A stretch of 64,000 nt of DNA from Azohydromonas aeria. Lineage in GTDB: Bacteria; Pseudomonadota; Gammaproteobacteria; Burkholderiales; Burkholderiaceae_C. The notes beneath the pieces are model-generated. The model ran no database searches, was not told where the DNA came from, and was given only the letters and a program-made list of their open reading frames with translations. This document shows, piece after piece, positions 17,382 through 28,842 of this stretch (position 1 is its first letter; every line of letters starts with the position of its first letter). The position numbers and the translations under genes were made by a program. The stretch lies in the NCBI RefSeq assembly GCF_009760915.1, contig NZ_VIDQ01000020.1:40325-104324 (forward strand), given 5' to 3'.

Positions 17382-17618
17382 TCAGCATCGGCCCGAGCGG
17401 CGGCTGCGCGGCTGCAGCTTGTCGAGTTCCGCCAATTGCTGCTTGAGCAGTATCAGCAGCGTGCGCGCATGCTCGACCGGCAATTGCAGCGAGGTGCTGG
17501 CAGCTTCCTCGTCGCCCATCTTGCGCGGCTGCACCAGCGCGTCGATGCGCAGGTCGATCAGCCCCTTGTCGTGCCGCACGGACTTCAGGCGCTGGACTTC
17601 GATGTCATAGGTTTTCAT
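17382..17618 (-). CDS. Small conserved-looking hypothetical protein
   Basis: The protein has 78 residues from ATG 17618 (MKTYDIEVQRLKSVRHDKGL), with another in-frame ATG at 17636. It has a strand-rich first half (LIDLRIDALVQPRKMGDEEA) and a helix LPVEHARTLLILLKQQLAEL near the end. I do not recognise the family. It lies 32 bases upstream of the EndoV-like gene on the same strand, so the two probably form an operon. Confidence 0.6.
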   Translation of the reverse strand: MKTYDIEVQRLKSVRHDKGLIDLRIDALVQPRKMGDEEAASTSLQLPVEHARTLLILLKQQLAELDKLQPRSRRSGRC

Positions 17619-17809
17619 GGGTGGCTTCCTGCACACGGATCAAGGCGCGATTGTCGTGCCCGCGCCGGCGGTGCCTCGCTGCTGGCGGCCGCATCCGTGA
17701 CGGCCGGGTTCGTGTCAGGGTGATGACGATGCGGGCGCCGCGGCCCCTTCGAACGCAGGCCCCGAGGCGGTCCGGCGTTTGCGACTTGAGCCGTGAAAGG
17801 AGCGACGCC

Positions 17810-18040
17810 ATGCCCGTCAATCAACCCGATCCGCGACACGAGGGTTTCAAGGCCGGAGGCTATTTCGGGGGCGCCTGCCCCTACGCCCCGGGTTCCGCAG
17901 AGGCGCAAGCCTGGGAACGCGGCTGGGTCGAGGGCGCCGCGCGCCGCGCCGGTGCCCGGCGCACGGGCCAACCCGCGCAGCCGCGCTGGCAGGCCCTCCT
18001 GAAAAATCTGCGCCGGCTGGTGCCGCCTTTGCGGCACTGA
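17810..18040 (+). CDS. Ribosome modulation factor-like small protein
   Basis: The protein has 76 residues from ATG 17810, with a strong GAAAGGAG ribosome site seven bases upstream. The N-terminal 45 residues fit the Rmf pattern: GFKAGGYFGGACPY followed by AQAWERGWVEGAARR, compared with Rmf G-Y-x-A-G ... C-P-Y ... W-x-x-G-W. The basic C-terminal tail (about 30 residues) is longer than in Escherichia coli Rmf, which has 55 residues. Rmf dimerises ribosomes in stationary phase. The related CrpP group has been proposed to act on quinolones, so the exact role is open. Confidence 0.72.
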   Translation: MPVNQPDPRHEGFKAGGYFGGACPYAPGSAEAQAWERGWVEGAARRAGARRTGQPAQPRWQALLKNLRRLVPPLRH

Positions 18041-18317
18041 GCCGGCGCCGGTCCTGGGGCGACCCGGGCACCGCCCGGGCCGGCTGCAGGCTGAACCGGC
18101 CCTTGCCGTCCAGCAACGGTCCTGACGTAAGGCGCCCTTCGGGCACGTCGGCGCCGTTCACGCCGGTGGCGATGTACTGGTCGCTGAACTGGTTCGCTTC
18201 TTGGGCCTACGGGAATTCGGGGCCCAGGACTATGGCGACCCTGCAAACAGGAGGCGGCAAGGCCGATGCCGGCAGAAACCCTGTTGCGCGTCAGTGCCGC
18301 ATCGCTCCCCGGCCGTA

Positions 18318-19253
18318 TCAGGCCCGCAGTCGTTGCGCGTACAACGCCAGCACCTTTTCCGCGTCCACCGCCTCGCACACCGCCTGTGCCGGCCGTGGGG
18401 CCGTCTCGTCCAGCAGCCGCGTGCGCCCGAAGGCCTCGCCCTCCAGGTCCACCGCCAGCGGTGCGCGCACCGTCCGGAACAGCGCCGGCTGCAGCCAGCA
18501 GGCCACCGCCGAGGCGTCGTGCACGTAGAAGCCGTCGGGCACGCCGGTGCCCCGGTAGAAGTCCTGGTACAGGCGGGAGATGTCCCGGATGACGCGCCCC
18601 AGCCCGCCGGCATCCCGGGCCAGCGCGTCCAGGTAAGCGCTGTCCATGACGACGCGGTGCGTCACGTCCAGCCCGACCACCGTCACCGGCCAGCGCGCGG
18701 CGAAGACCTCGTCGGCGGCGCGCGGGTCGGCATGGATGTTGGCCTCGGCAAAGGGCGTGACGTTGCCGCCCTGCCCGCGGAAGCCGAAGGCGCCGCCCAT
18801 GATGACCACCTCGCGCGCCAGGCCGGCGATGTCCGGCGCGCGGCGCAGCGCCCGCGCCAGGTTGGTCAGCGGCCCCACGGCCAGCAGGCTGACCTCGCCC
18901 GGATGCGCCCGCAACGTCTCGACGATGAATTCGTCGGCCGGCTGCGCGCTTTCCGCCCGCGCCGGCCCGTCCGCCAGGCCCGCGTCGCCCAGCGCGTCGC
19001 GGCCGTGCACCTGCGCCGGCGGGTTGTGCGGCGCGCCGTCGAGCGAGGCCGCGGCACCGCGGTGCACGCCGGCGCGCAGGTTCAGCAGCTCGGCCAGCAC
19101 CCGCGCGTTGCGCGTGGTGGTGTCCAGGCTGCCATTGCCGAAGACGGTGCTCACGCCCAGCAGCTCCACCTCGGCCGAGCGCGCCAGCAGCATCAGCGCC
19201 ATGGCGTCGTCCACGCCGGGGTCGGTGTCGAAGATGAGCTTGCGGGTGTTCAT
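18318..19253 (-). CDS. Inosine-uridine preferring nucleoside hydrolase
   Basis: The protein has 311 residues. The calcium-binding signature DTDPGVDDA is at residues 9-17, followed by GVSTVFGN, the VHRGAA region, LLAVGPLTNLARAL and MGGAFGFRGQGGNVTPFAEANIHADP, all characteristic of the IUNH family. The late Asp-containing YVHDASAV supplies the final calcium ligand. The cytosolic enzyme hydrolyses the N-glycosidic bond of ribonucleosides for purine or pyrimidine salvage. It stands alone on the minus strand, with no transporter beside it. Confidence 0.93.
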   Translation of the reverse strand: MNTRKLIFDTDPGVDDAMALMLLARSAEVELLGVSTVFGNGSLDTTTRNARVLAELLNLRAGVHRGAAASLDGAPHNPPAQVHGRDALGDAGLADGPARAESAQPADEFIVETLRAHPGEVSLLAVGPLTNLARALRRAPDIAGLAREVVIMGGAFGFRGQGGNVTPFAEANIHADPRAADEVFAARWPVTVVGLDVTHRVVMDSAYLDALARDAGGLGRVIRDISRLYQDFYRGTGVPDGFYVHDASAVACWLQPALFRTVRAPLAVDLEGEAFGRTRLLDETAPRPAQAVCEAVDAEKVLALYAQRLRA

Positions 19254-19288
19254 GGCAGGGACTCGTCGGGTTCAGGCCGCAGCCATTC

Positions 19289-20098
19289 TCAGGCCCGCCC
19301 ACGGCGGCACCGGCGACCCGTCGCCCCCACGACGCCCACCCCGGCCAGCATCAGCGCCCAGCTGGAAGCTTCAGGCACGCCGGGCACGATGCCCGTGGCC
19401 TGCACGCCGAAACTGCCCCACACCGTCGCGGTGCGCTCCAGCCCGTTGTGCAGGAGCACCGACACCGTGCCCGTGGCGTGCTCGGCGTCCGGCGGCGACA
19501 GCCAGGTGGTCTGCGCCTGGACTTCCAGCACCGGCGCCGGCTCGGCCAGGTGGCGTGACTGGAACACGATGCGCGCCCGCGCCAGCTCGCCGCCGCGGTA
19601 GCTGTAGGGCGCGTCCTCCCACGGCAGGGCCCAGGCGTCGAGCGTGTACTGGCCGGTGATGCGCAGGCCGGTGCGGGCCGACAGCACGAACAGCGGCATC
19701 TGCGGCGCGCCGCGGTAGCGCGCCAGGCTGCCGTAGCGGTTGTCCGGCCTGCCGGGGGTGGCGCGCTCGGTGTCGAAGCTGCCGCCGGCGAACAGCCCGG
19801 CGGCGGACACCGCGGCGAAGCCGCTGCTTGCGCCGTACGAGCCTTCCACCGAGGCGAAGGCGGGCTCGGAGAAGCTGCCCTGGTCCACGCTGCAGTGAAA
19901 GCTCGGGTTGCAGGCCTTCTGCCGCACGAAGCTGCGCGCGTCGGCGTTGCCGGTGAAGCGCACCGAGGGCGCGACGCCGTCGGCGGGGTCCAGGTCGATC
20001 AACTCGTAGCGCAACCCGGTCAGGCTGGCGCTGGAGCCGATGGCGGCCAGCGCCGGTGCCCCCAGGACGGCCAGCAGGAAGCTCAGCAGGTGTTTCAG
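19289..20098 (-). CDS. Exported PEP-CTERM anchored protein, apparent CTG start
   Basis: The mature part ends in VPEASSWALMLAGVGVVGATG followed by RRCRRGRA, the VPEP-like motif, membrane helix and basic tail of PEP-CTERM exosortase substrates. Upstream, the only frame-consistent signal peptide is LKHLLSFLLAVLGAPALA. It begins at a CTG (20096-20098) with GGAG seven bases before it; no ATG, GTG or TTG precedes it. A TTG at 20014 would give a protein without a signal peptide. With the CTG start the protein has 269 residues. The middle is strand-rich with no recognised domain. It is probably displayed on the cell surface or secreted with exopolysaccharide. Confidence 0.72.
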   Translation of the reverse strand: MKHLLSFLLAVLGAPALAAIGSSASLTGLRYELIDLDPADGVAPSVRFTGNADARSFVRQKACNPSFHCSVDQGSFSEPAFASVEGSYGASSGFAAVSAAGLFAGGSFDTERATPGRPDNRYGSLARYRGAPQMPLFVLSARTGLRITGQYTLDAWALPWEDAPYSYRGGELARARIVFQSRHLAEPAPVLEVQAQTTWLSPPDAEHATGTVSVLLHNGLERTATVWGSFGVQATGIVPGVPEASSWALMLAGVGVVGATGRRCRRGRA

Positions 20099-20314
20099 CG
20101 CGGGTCTCCGTGGAAAGGGAGTGGCGGTGCCCGGGTGAGCGCGGGGCGTGTGCCCGAAGGCGCGCCGGCCCGGGACTTCCGCGCTTATCCCGCCCTGGCC
20201 GCCGCCGCGGTAGCCGCGGCGCGTTACGGCGGTAACGGTTTCGGGCGGGTCCGCGCGTTGCCTCGGGACACGGCCCGGGGTGTCCCGGGCCGGGAATGCA
20301 GCGGAACGTCAGCC

Positions 20315-21943
20315 TTGGGCGCCATCGCCATCGTGTTGCTCATGCTGCTGGCCGTCAGCGTCAGCAGCCTCGCCGCGCGCGCCACCGGCTGGCCGGCGCC
20401 GCTGGTGCAGATCGCGCTGGGCGCGGCCATCGGCTTCCTGGGGCTGCCGGCCATCGCGCTGGAGCCCGAGCATTTCTTTTTGCTGTTCCTGCCGCCGCTG
20501 CTGTTCCTCGACGGCTGGCGCATTCCCAAGGACGCGCTGCTGCAGGACGCGGCCACGGTGCTGCGCCTGGCCCTCGGCCTGGTGCTGTTCACGGTGCTGG
20601 GCATGGGACTCTTCATGCACTGGCTGCTGCCGGGCATGCCGCTGCCGGTGGCCTTCGCGCTGGCCGCGGTGCTCTCGCCCACCGACCCGATCGCGGTGTC
20701 GTCGGTGGCCTCGCGCACGCCGGTGCCGCCGCGGGTGATGCACATCCTCGAAGGCGAGTCGCTGCTCAACGACGCGTCGGGCCTGGTGTGCATGCGCTTC
20801 GCCGTGGCCGCGGCGCTCACGGGCAGCTTCTCGCTGCCGCAGGCGCTGCTGAGCTTCGTCGGGCTGGCGCTGGGCGGCGTGGCCGTGGGCGCGGCGCTGG
20901 CCTGGGGCGTGTCGTGGCTGGGCCGGCGCGCCGTCCGCTGGCTCGCGCCCGACGCCGGCAACTACGTGCTGGTGACGCTGCTGCTGCCCTTCGGCGCCTA
21001 CCTGCTGGCCGAGGAGGTCCACGCCTCGGGCGTGCTGGCGGCCGTGGCCGCGGGCATCACCATGGGCCTGGTGGCGCAGCCGCACGGCCACGGCGGCGGC
21101 CGCCTGCGGCGCACCGCCGTGTGGGACATGGTGCAGCTGGTGGCCAACGGCAGCGTCTTCGTGCTGCTGGGCCAGCAGCTGCCGCCCATCGTCGCGGGCG
21201 CGGCGCGCACGGTGCGCGACACCGGTCACCAGTCGCCGGCCTGGCTGGTGCCGTACGTGCTCGCGATCGTGGCCGGGCTGGCGCTGCTGCGGCTGGCGTG
21301 GGTGTGGGTGTCGCTGCGGCTGCAGGGCTGGCGCGCGCGCCGCAGGGGCGAGGCGGCGCCGCAGCTCAGCGGCCGGCTGTTGCTGGTGGTGTCGCTGGCG
21401 GGCGTGCGCGGCGCCGTCACGCTCGCCGGCGTGATGACGCTGCCGCTGGCGCTGCCCGGCGGCGCGCCCTTCCCCGCGCGCGACCTGGCCATCGCGCTGG
21501 CCGCCGGTGTGATCCTGATGTCGCTGCTGCTGGCGAACTTCGCGCTGCCGCGCCTGCTGCGCGGGCTGGAGCCGCAGGGCGACGACGCGGAGCGCGCGAT
21601 CGAGGACCGGGTGCGCCGCACGGCGGCGCGGGCCGCGCTGCGCGCCATCGAGTCGGCGCATGCGTCGCTGGCCGCGCAGCTTCCCGACCCGGCCCTGGCC
21701 GCCGAAGCCGCCGACCGGCTGGCCACGCACTACCGGCTGCGCATGGACAGCCTGCGCGCCGATCCGGACGACGAGGTCCGGCGTGGGCAGGTCGAGGCGA
21801 TCGAGCGGCGGCTGCGGCTGGCGGCGCTGCGCGCCGAGCGCGAGGCCATCGAGCATTGCGGCCGCGACTTCGGGCTGTCCGAGCTGGCACGGCGGCGCCT
21901 GCTGCACGAGCTCGACCTGCTCGAAGCGCGCTACGGGGGCTGA
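20315..21943 (+). CDS. CPA1-family Na+/H+ (cation/proton) antiporter
   Basis: The protein has about 542 residues, starting at TTG 20315 by this reading (GTG 20333 also possible). About twelve hydrophobic segments are present. Family motifs are FLLFLPPLLFLDGWRIP, AAVLSPTDPIAVSS, MHILEGESLLNDASGLV (the acidic ion-site helix) and VSLAGVRGAVTLAG. A soluble C-terminal tail of about 120 residues (DDAERAIEDRVRRTAARAAL onward) is charged and helical, as in the YjcE/NhaP group. It exchanges protons for sodium or potassium at the inner membrane. It is monocistronic and divergent from the PEP-CTERM gene, with a GC-rich 216-base gap between. Confidence 0.9.
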   Translation: MGAIAIVLLMLLAVSVSSLAARATGWPAPLVQIALGAAIGFLGLPAIALEPEHFFLLFLPPLLFLDGWRIPKDALLQDAATVLRLALGLVLFTVLGMGLFMHWLLPGMPLPVAFALAAVLSPTDPIAVSSVASRTPVPPRVMHILEGESLLNDASGLVCMRFAVAAALTGSFSLPQALLSFVGLALGGVAVGAALAWGVSWLGRRAVRWLAPDAGNYVLVTLLLPFGAYLLAEEVHASGVLAAVAAGITMGLVAQPHGHGGGRLRRTAVWDMVQLVANGSVFVLLGQQLPPIVAGAARTVRDTGHQSPAWLVPYVLAIVAGLALLRLAWVWVSLRLQGWRARRRGEAAPQLSGRLLLVVSLAGVRGAVTLAGVMTLPLALPGGAPFPARDLAIALAAGVILMSLLLANFALPRLLRGLEPQGDDAERAIEDRVRRTAARAALRAIESAHASLAAQLPDPALAAEAADRLATHYRLRMDSLRADPDDEVRRGQVEAIERRLRLAALRAEREAIEHCGRDFGLSELARRRLLHELDLLEARYGG

Positions 21944-21964
21944 GGTCGGCCGCCCCGGCAGGCG

Positions 21965-22948
21965 CTACAGCAGCGCCGCGATGAGCTCGTAGCTGCGCAG
22001 CCGCGCCGCGTGGTCGAACACCTGCGAGGTGACCATCACCTCGTCGGCCCCGGTGCGCGCGACGAAGTCCTCCAGCGCGCGGCGCACGGTCTGCGGCGAG
22101 CCGGCCGCCGAGCAGGCGAGCGAGCGCTCGACGAACACGCGCTCGGCCATGGGCAGCCGCTCCAGGTAGCCGGGCACCGGCGGCGGCAGCCGGCCCGGGC
22201 GCCCGGCCACCAGCGCGGCGAAGGCCTGCTGCACGGAGGTGGCCAGCAGTTGCCCCTCCTCGTCGGTGTCGGCGGCAAACGCGTTGAAGCCCAGCATCAC
22301 GTGCGGCCGCCGCAGCCGCGGCGAGGGCCGGAACTCGCGCCGGTACAGCTCCACGGCGGCGTGCAGGTGCGTGGGCGCGAAGTGCGAGGCGAAGGCGTAG
22401 GGCAGGCCCATCTGGGCGGCGAGCTGCGCGCCGAAGTGGCTCGACCCCAGCACCCACACCGGCACGTCGAGTCCCTCCCCCGGCACCGCGCGCACGGCCT
22501 GCCCCGGCTTGGCCGGGCCGAAGTAGGCAAGCAGTTCGGCCACGTCCTGCGGGAAGCGATCGGCGGCATCGAAGCCGCCACCCTGGCGCAGCGTGCGTGC
22601 CGTGGCCGGGTCCGAGCCCGGGGCGCGGCCCAGGCCCAGCTCGATGCGGCCCGGATACAGCGTCTCCAGGGTGCCGAACTGCTCGGCGATCACCAGCGGC
22701 GAGTGGTTGGGCAGCATCACGCCGCCGGCGCCGACGCGGATGCGGCGCGTGGCGCCGGCGACGTGGCCGATGAGCACCGCGGTGGCGGCGCTGGCGATGC
22801 CGGGCATGCCGTGGTGCTCGGCCAGCCAGTAGCGGCCGAAGCCCCAGCGCTCGCAGTGCTGCGCCAGGTCCACGGTGTGGCGGAAGGACTGGGCGGCGTC
22901 GCCGCCCTCCACGATGGGACTGAGATCGAGTACGGACAGGGGGATCAT
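21965..22948 (-). CDS. LLM-class flavin-dependent oxidoreductase (luciferase-like)
   Basis: The protein has 327 residues from ATG 22948. The N-terminus ([20 protein letters not shown]), the [19 protein letters not shown] segment and [20 protein letters not shown] identify the single-component luciferase-like monooxygenase subgroup, which uses FMNH2 or F420. [17 protein letters not shown] and [16 protein letters not shown] are further family blocks, and [20 protein letters not shown] is the C-terminus. The substrate is not predictable. It converges with the antiporter gene and has no flavin reductase neighbour. Confidence 0.9.
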   Translation of the reverse strand: MIPLSVLDLSPIVEGGDAAQSFRHTVDLAQHCERWGFGRYWLAEHHGMPGIASAATAVLIGHVAGATRRIRVGAGGVMLPNHSPLVIAEQFGTLETLYPGRIELGLGRAPGSDPATARTLRQGGGFDAADRFPQDVAELLAYFGPAKPGQAVRAVPGEGLDVPVWVLGSSHFGAQLAAQMGLPYAFASHFAPTHLHAAVELYRREFRPSPRLRRPHVMLGFNAFAADTDEEGQLLATSVQQAFAALVAGRPGRLPPPVPGYLERLPMAERVFVERSLACSAAGSPQTVRRALEDFVARTGADEVMVTSQVFDHAARLRSYELIAALL

Positions 22949-23105
22949 GGCGCATGGTGCCTGCCGCGGCCGGCACCCGCCGCGGCCACTGCCGGGCCGC
23001 CCTGCCGCAAGCGTGGCGTTGCGCGGCGCAGGCCAGGAGCAGCCACGAAGCACCGGGTCCGGACGTCGCGCGGCATGGCCGCCGGCGCGAAATCGACCAA
23101 GCCGC

Positions 23106-23582
23106 TCAACAGGCCGCGCGCTCCTTGAAGTTTCGGATGTCTTCCATCAGGTGCACCAGTCGTTGGCGCTTGTAAACCGCCTCGGCATCGGTCAACGCGT
23201 TGGTTTTGGGCGCATCCTGTTGCAGGATCAGTTCCAGCACGTCCAGGATGATTCCCAACTGGCTGCCGTAGCCGGCGACCTCGGTGACGATCCGGCCTTC
23301 AAGCTCGGTACTGCCCTTGATTTCCCGGGTGAAATCAAAGATTGAAAATGACAAGGGGTTGATGTTCTGGGCCAGGTTCCTGGGCGCCAGTTGCAGGAGC
23401 CCCTGAAATCCTTGCAACCCCATGAACATGATGGTGCGATAACTGGCGGCAATATCGGCTTGATACCGCGCCAAGGTTTTCCAGTCGCTCCAGAAATTCA
23501 GCCACCTCCGGCGGCATTCCTCGTCGAGCAGCCGGGAAATACCGGGGAAATCGCAAAAAGCGTTGTTCTTTGGTTCAGGCAT
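23106..23582 (-). CDS. Hypothetical protein
   Basis: The protein has 158 residues from ATG 23582 ([12 protein letters not shown]); a longer start at 23621 is possible. It is mostly helical: [20 protein letters not shown], then [20 protein letters not shown], a segment resembling a short amphipathic helix. [19 protein letters not shown] and the C-terminal [20 protein letters not shown] follow. Size and helical character recall granule-associated phasins, but no phasin signature is clear, so no function is assigned. It lies downstream of the kinase gene on the same strand, after the small membrane protein. Confidence 0.6.
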   Translation of the reverse strand: MPEPKNNAFCDFPGISRLLDEECRRRWLNFWSDWKTLARYQADIAASYRTIMFMGLQGFQGLLQLAPRNLAQNINPLSFSIFDFTREIKGSTELEGRIVTEVAGYGSQLGIILDVLELILQQDAPKTNALTDAEAVYKRQRLVHLMEDIRNFKERAAC

Positions 23583-23877
23583 TTTCGGCTGTTTCCATGG
23601 CTTCCAGGAAATATGCCGCACATTCCGGCGGGCGGAATGACGGCCTGTTCACCATTCACTGCCGGATGATTGTTCACTGCGCCGGGTACGAAATGTTGAT
23701 CGGGCTCAACATGCGGGCAGATGCGCGAAGCGGCATTCAATGGGCCGTACCGGTCGCGGTTTGCGCGGGCAGGCCTTGGCAGCCGTGGCAGTCTTCTGGT
23801 CTGGCTCGCAAAAGCCAGCCAGAGACCCGGGCGGTGTCCCGGACCGGAGCCCCTGGCGGGCACCGGTGGCCCAGCGC

Positions 23878-24138
23878 CTAGCGAATGCTTATTTCAAGTA
23901 GCTCCCCTACCGCTTCGGAAATCTTCAAACCAATATTCAGCAATTGGGAAGCCATCGTCCAGACCAGCAGCATGATCGCCATCAGCCACCAGGCGGCGAA
24001 TATCCATGAGCCCCAGGAGCGCTCGGCCTGCTGCGTCAGTGGGTCTTTCCTGAAGGGTGGTTTCCACGCGCCGATGCCGCCGTCATCCGCACCTTTGCCG
24101 AGGCCCTCTTCCGGGCCCATCCAGAATTTCAATCTCAT
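23878..24138 (-). CDS. Small membrane protein, hypothetical
   Basis: The protein has 86 residues from ATG 24138 (MRLKFWMGPEEGLGKG). A polar N-terminal half with PFRKDPLTQQAERSWGSW is followed by one membrane helix (IFAAWWLMAIMLLVWTMASQ) and a short amphipathic tail. The start is preferred over the upstream ATG at 24294 because the extra residues look like translated leader. It lies 229 bases downstream of the Ser/Thr kinase. Family unknown. Confidence 0.55.
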   Translation of the reverse strand: MRLKFWMGPEEGLGKGADDGGIGAWKPPFRKDPLTQQAERSWGSWIFAAWWLMAIMLLVWTMASQLLNIGLKISEAVGELLEISIR

Positions 24139-24367
24139 GCCGCCCCCATGCGGCAGGTGTACAGGAGCCTCCCGCCAGCGTCGACCATGCACGTGCAGGC
24201 CGGTGGAACCATTCAGGGGGGACCGGCGATGAAAACGCCGCCGCGTGAACAGGCCTGACAAATCGATACGGCACCGGCAACAATCGGTCACCAATATGCC
24301 GAATCAAGGCATTGCACCACCCCGCCGCTTTCAGGTTGACGGCGGGCGTGAAGCAATATCCGGGAAC

Positions 24368-26305
24368 CTATCGACGGCAACCGAGCTGGGCGAAGCGGCG
24401 CTGCGCCAGCACATTGCCGTCGAGCGCCAGCAGATGCGTCAGGCTCTCGCACTCGGCCTTCCGGGCTGCCGCCAGGCGGGCCGGCGACGGGGTGGCCGGA
24501 CGGGTTTTGGGCTCGGGTGGCCGGGTATAGGTCACGTCGAAGCGGACGGCACCGAAACCGGCATGACACGGGCCGGGAACCGGCGCGCATTGGGGCTGCC
24601 CGAACCAGGGCGCGGCACCGGTGCCGGATGCGCCTGAAAAGGTCTTGCTCCATGAGCCGGCCTGCCGCTGCCAGCCGGCGCCGGCCAGGTGGCGGGCCGA
24701 TTTCGACACCATCACGCCGACGTGGCGGTGGTCCGCGGGCACCGGGGCCGCGGCCTGGATCCGCCAAGCCCGGCCCGGTTCGATCATCACCAGCGATTCA
24801 TCGTCCCGGGGCCACAGCAATTCCAGCCGGTCGCGCCGCGCGCCGGTGGCAAACACGTAGAGAAAACCAGGCTCGCTGGCCTCGATCCTGAATTCGAATC
24901 CCGACTTCGGTTTCTCGGCGGCCGGCATCACCGCCACGCGGATATTCGAGTCGCGATCGCGCAGCAAATCCTCCAGCGCCTGGTTCGGGGTGGGCGGCTG
25001 CGCAAAGCCAGCCGGCGCCGCCGGGGCCGCGCTGTCCGGACTCCACGGTGGCGACGGGACGGGGAGCGGTGTGCCGGGCCGGGCGGCCACGGGCGCGGCC
25101 AGCGCATCGTCGTGGGGCGGCGCATCGGCCGGCTGGGCGGGCACCGGCTGCGCCGGCTCGCGGGCGGCCAGGGGCGTGGCAGGCACGGGCCCGGGCCGGG
25201 GCAGCCCCAACACCAGCCCGGCCCCGGCCAGGCACAGCGCCGACAGGCCGCCCGCCCAGCACAGCGGCTTGCGCCACCGCGACAGCCCCCCGGCGGCCCG
25301 GCTGCGCAGCCCGCGCAGCGCGGCCACGGCAGCAGGGCCGGGGCTGCGGCCGGTGGCTTTCTCGCGCTCGGCCCACTCGCGCGCATCCAGCCCGCGCAGC
25401 AGTTCCAGCGCCACCGCGATGTTGGCGGGCCGCCCTTCGGGCCAGAGCGCCAGGCAGCGGTCGATGAACTGCAGGAAGGCCGTCGAATGGCGCCCCTGCC
25501 CGGCCCGGCGCGCGGGCACCATCGCGTCGTCCTTGACGCGCTCCACCGAGGCCGGGGGCACCTTGCCGCAGACGGCGAAATACAGCAGCGCGCCGAAGGC
25601 GTAGAGGTCGGTCCAGGGGCCCTGCTTAAGGGCTGCGGAATCGCCGTACTGCTCGATGGGGGCGTAGCCGGGCTTGAGCAGCCCGGCCAGCGCCTGCGTG
25701 GCGTCGCCGATGTCCTGCCGCGCGGAGCCGAAATCCAGCAGCACCGGCCGGTCGCCCGGCAGCAGCAGGATGTTGTCGGGCGCGATGTCGCGGTGCAGCC
25801 ATCCCTGCCGGTGCACCACGTCCAGCCCCTCCAGCACCTGCAGCGCCAGCCGGCGCAGCCAGGCTTCCGCTGGCGGGGCCGCCATGCCTTCCAGGCGCTG
25901 CTTCAGGGTCCGGCCCTCGTAGAAGGGCATCACCATGTACGCCGTGCCGAGCTCCTCCCAGAAGCGGTACACCTCGACCAGCGCCGGGTGCTTGAAGCGG
26001 GCCAGGGCGCGGGACTCCCGGATGAAGCTGCGCAGGCCGAGCTCGAAGGTGGCGCGGTGGCGCTCTGACAGCGGCACGACGGCGCCGTCGGCCAGCCGCT
26101 GCGCCAGGGACTTCGGCATGAACTCCTTGACCGCCACCAGGCGCTCCAGCCGGGTGTCGAAAGCCAGGTAGACGATGCCGAAGCCGCCCTGGCCCAGCAC
26201 CCGCTCGATCCGGAATTCGGCCACCCGGTGGCCGGGCGGCAGCACGTCCAGGGGCTGGGTCGAGGGTGGGTCGGCGGGGGACGGGTTCAGGCGGGCATCA
26301 GACAT
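24368..26305 (-). CDS. Membrane Ser/Thr protein kinase with C-terminal DUF4384-like domain
   Basis: The protein has 645 residues. The kinase domain (30-330) is complete: VLGQGGFGIVYLAFD, Lys60 in VAVKEFMP, Glu in SFIRESRALARF, HRDIAPDN (171-178) and DFGSARQ (191-197), followed by KPGYAPIEQY in the activation loop. One membrane helix (WAGGLSALCLAGAGLVLGLP) lies near 345-368, then a Pro/Ala-rich linker. The C-terminal domain (EFRIEASEPGFLYVFATG, LELLWPRDDESLVMIEPGR) resembles DUF4384, which often accompanies such kinases. Related kinases occur beside type VI secretion and envelope genes, but none is seen here. The ATG at 26305 fits the start of homology. Confidence 0.85.
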   Translation of the reverse strand: MSDARLNPSPADPPSTQPLDVLPPGHRVAEFRIERVLGQGGFGIVYLAFDTRLERLVAVKEFMPKSLAQRLADGAVVPLSERHRATFELGLRSFIRESRALARFKHPALVEVYRFWEELGTAYMVMPFYEGRTLKQRLEGMAAPPAEAWLRRLALQVLEGLDVVHRQGWLHRDIAPDNILLLPGDRPVLLDFGSARQDIGDATQALAGLLKPGYAPIEQYGDSAALKQGPWTDLYAFGALLYFAVCGKVPPASVERVKDDAMVPARRAGQGRHSTAFLQFIDRCLALWPEGRPANIAVALELLRGLDAREWAEREKATGRSPGPAAVAALRGLRSRAAGGLSRWRKPLCWAGGLSALCLAGAGLVLGLPRPGPVPATPLAAREPAQPVPAQPADAPPHDDALAAPVAARPGTPLPVPSPPWSPDSAAPAAPAGFAQPPTPNQALEDLLRDRDSNIRVAVMPAAEKPKSGFEFRIEASEPGFLYVFATGARRDRLELLWPRDDESLVMIEPGRAWRIQAAAPVPADHRHVGVMVSKSARHLAGAGWQRQAGSWSKTFSGASGTGAAPWFGQPQCAPVPGPCHAGFGAVRFDVTYTRPPEPKTRPATPSPARLAAARKAECESLTHLLALDGNVLAQRRFAQLGCRR

Positions 26306-26477
26306 CCATGCTCCAGGTCCGGGGTCATTCCAGGGGCAGATTACAGGCCCCCCGCCGCCGGCCGTCCATTCAACGCCACTGCTCGCGGCTGCGGGATTGC
26401 GGCGGATCCCGGGCATGCGCCGGTCCCGGTGAGCCTGGCGCCGGCCCGGCACATGGCGCCAGGACCCGGGACTGCGC

Positions 26478-28727
<2,250 letters not shown>

Positions 28728-28842
28728 GGAGATCGCGGCGGACGGGCGAAGCGGCCTGACCGCCGCGGACAGCAATCCCGGCACCCAGGCCGGTGTCGGC
28801 CCGGCGCGAGGCGCGGGGCGCAACGCCGCCGGGCCGGGGCCG

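Noticed and set aside
18041..18317. Protein-like fragment on the minus strand (NQFSDQYIATGVNGADVPEG)
   Set aside because: It is bounded by a stop, has no start or recognisable family, and is too short to call even as a pseudogene.
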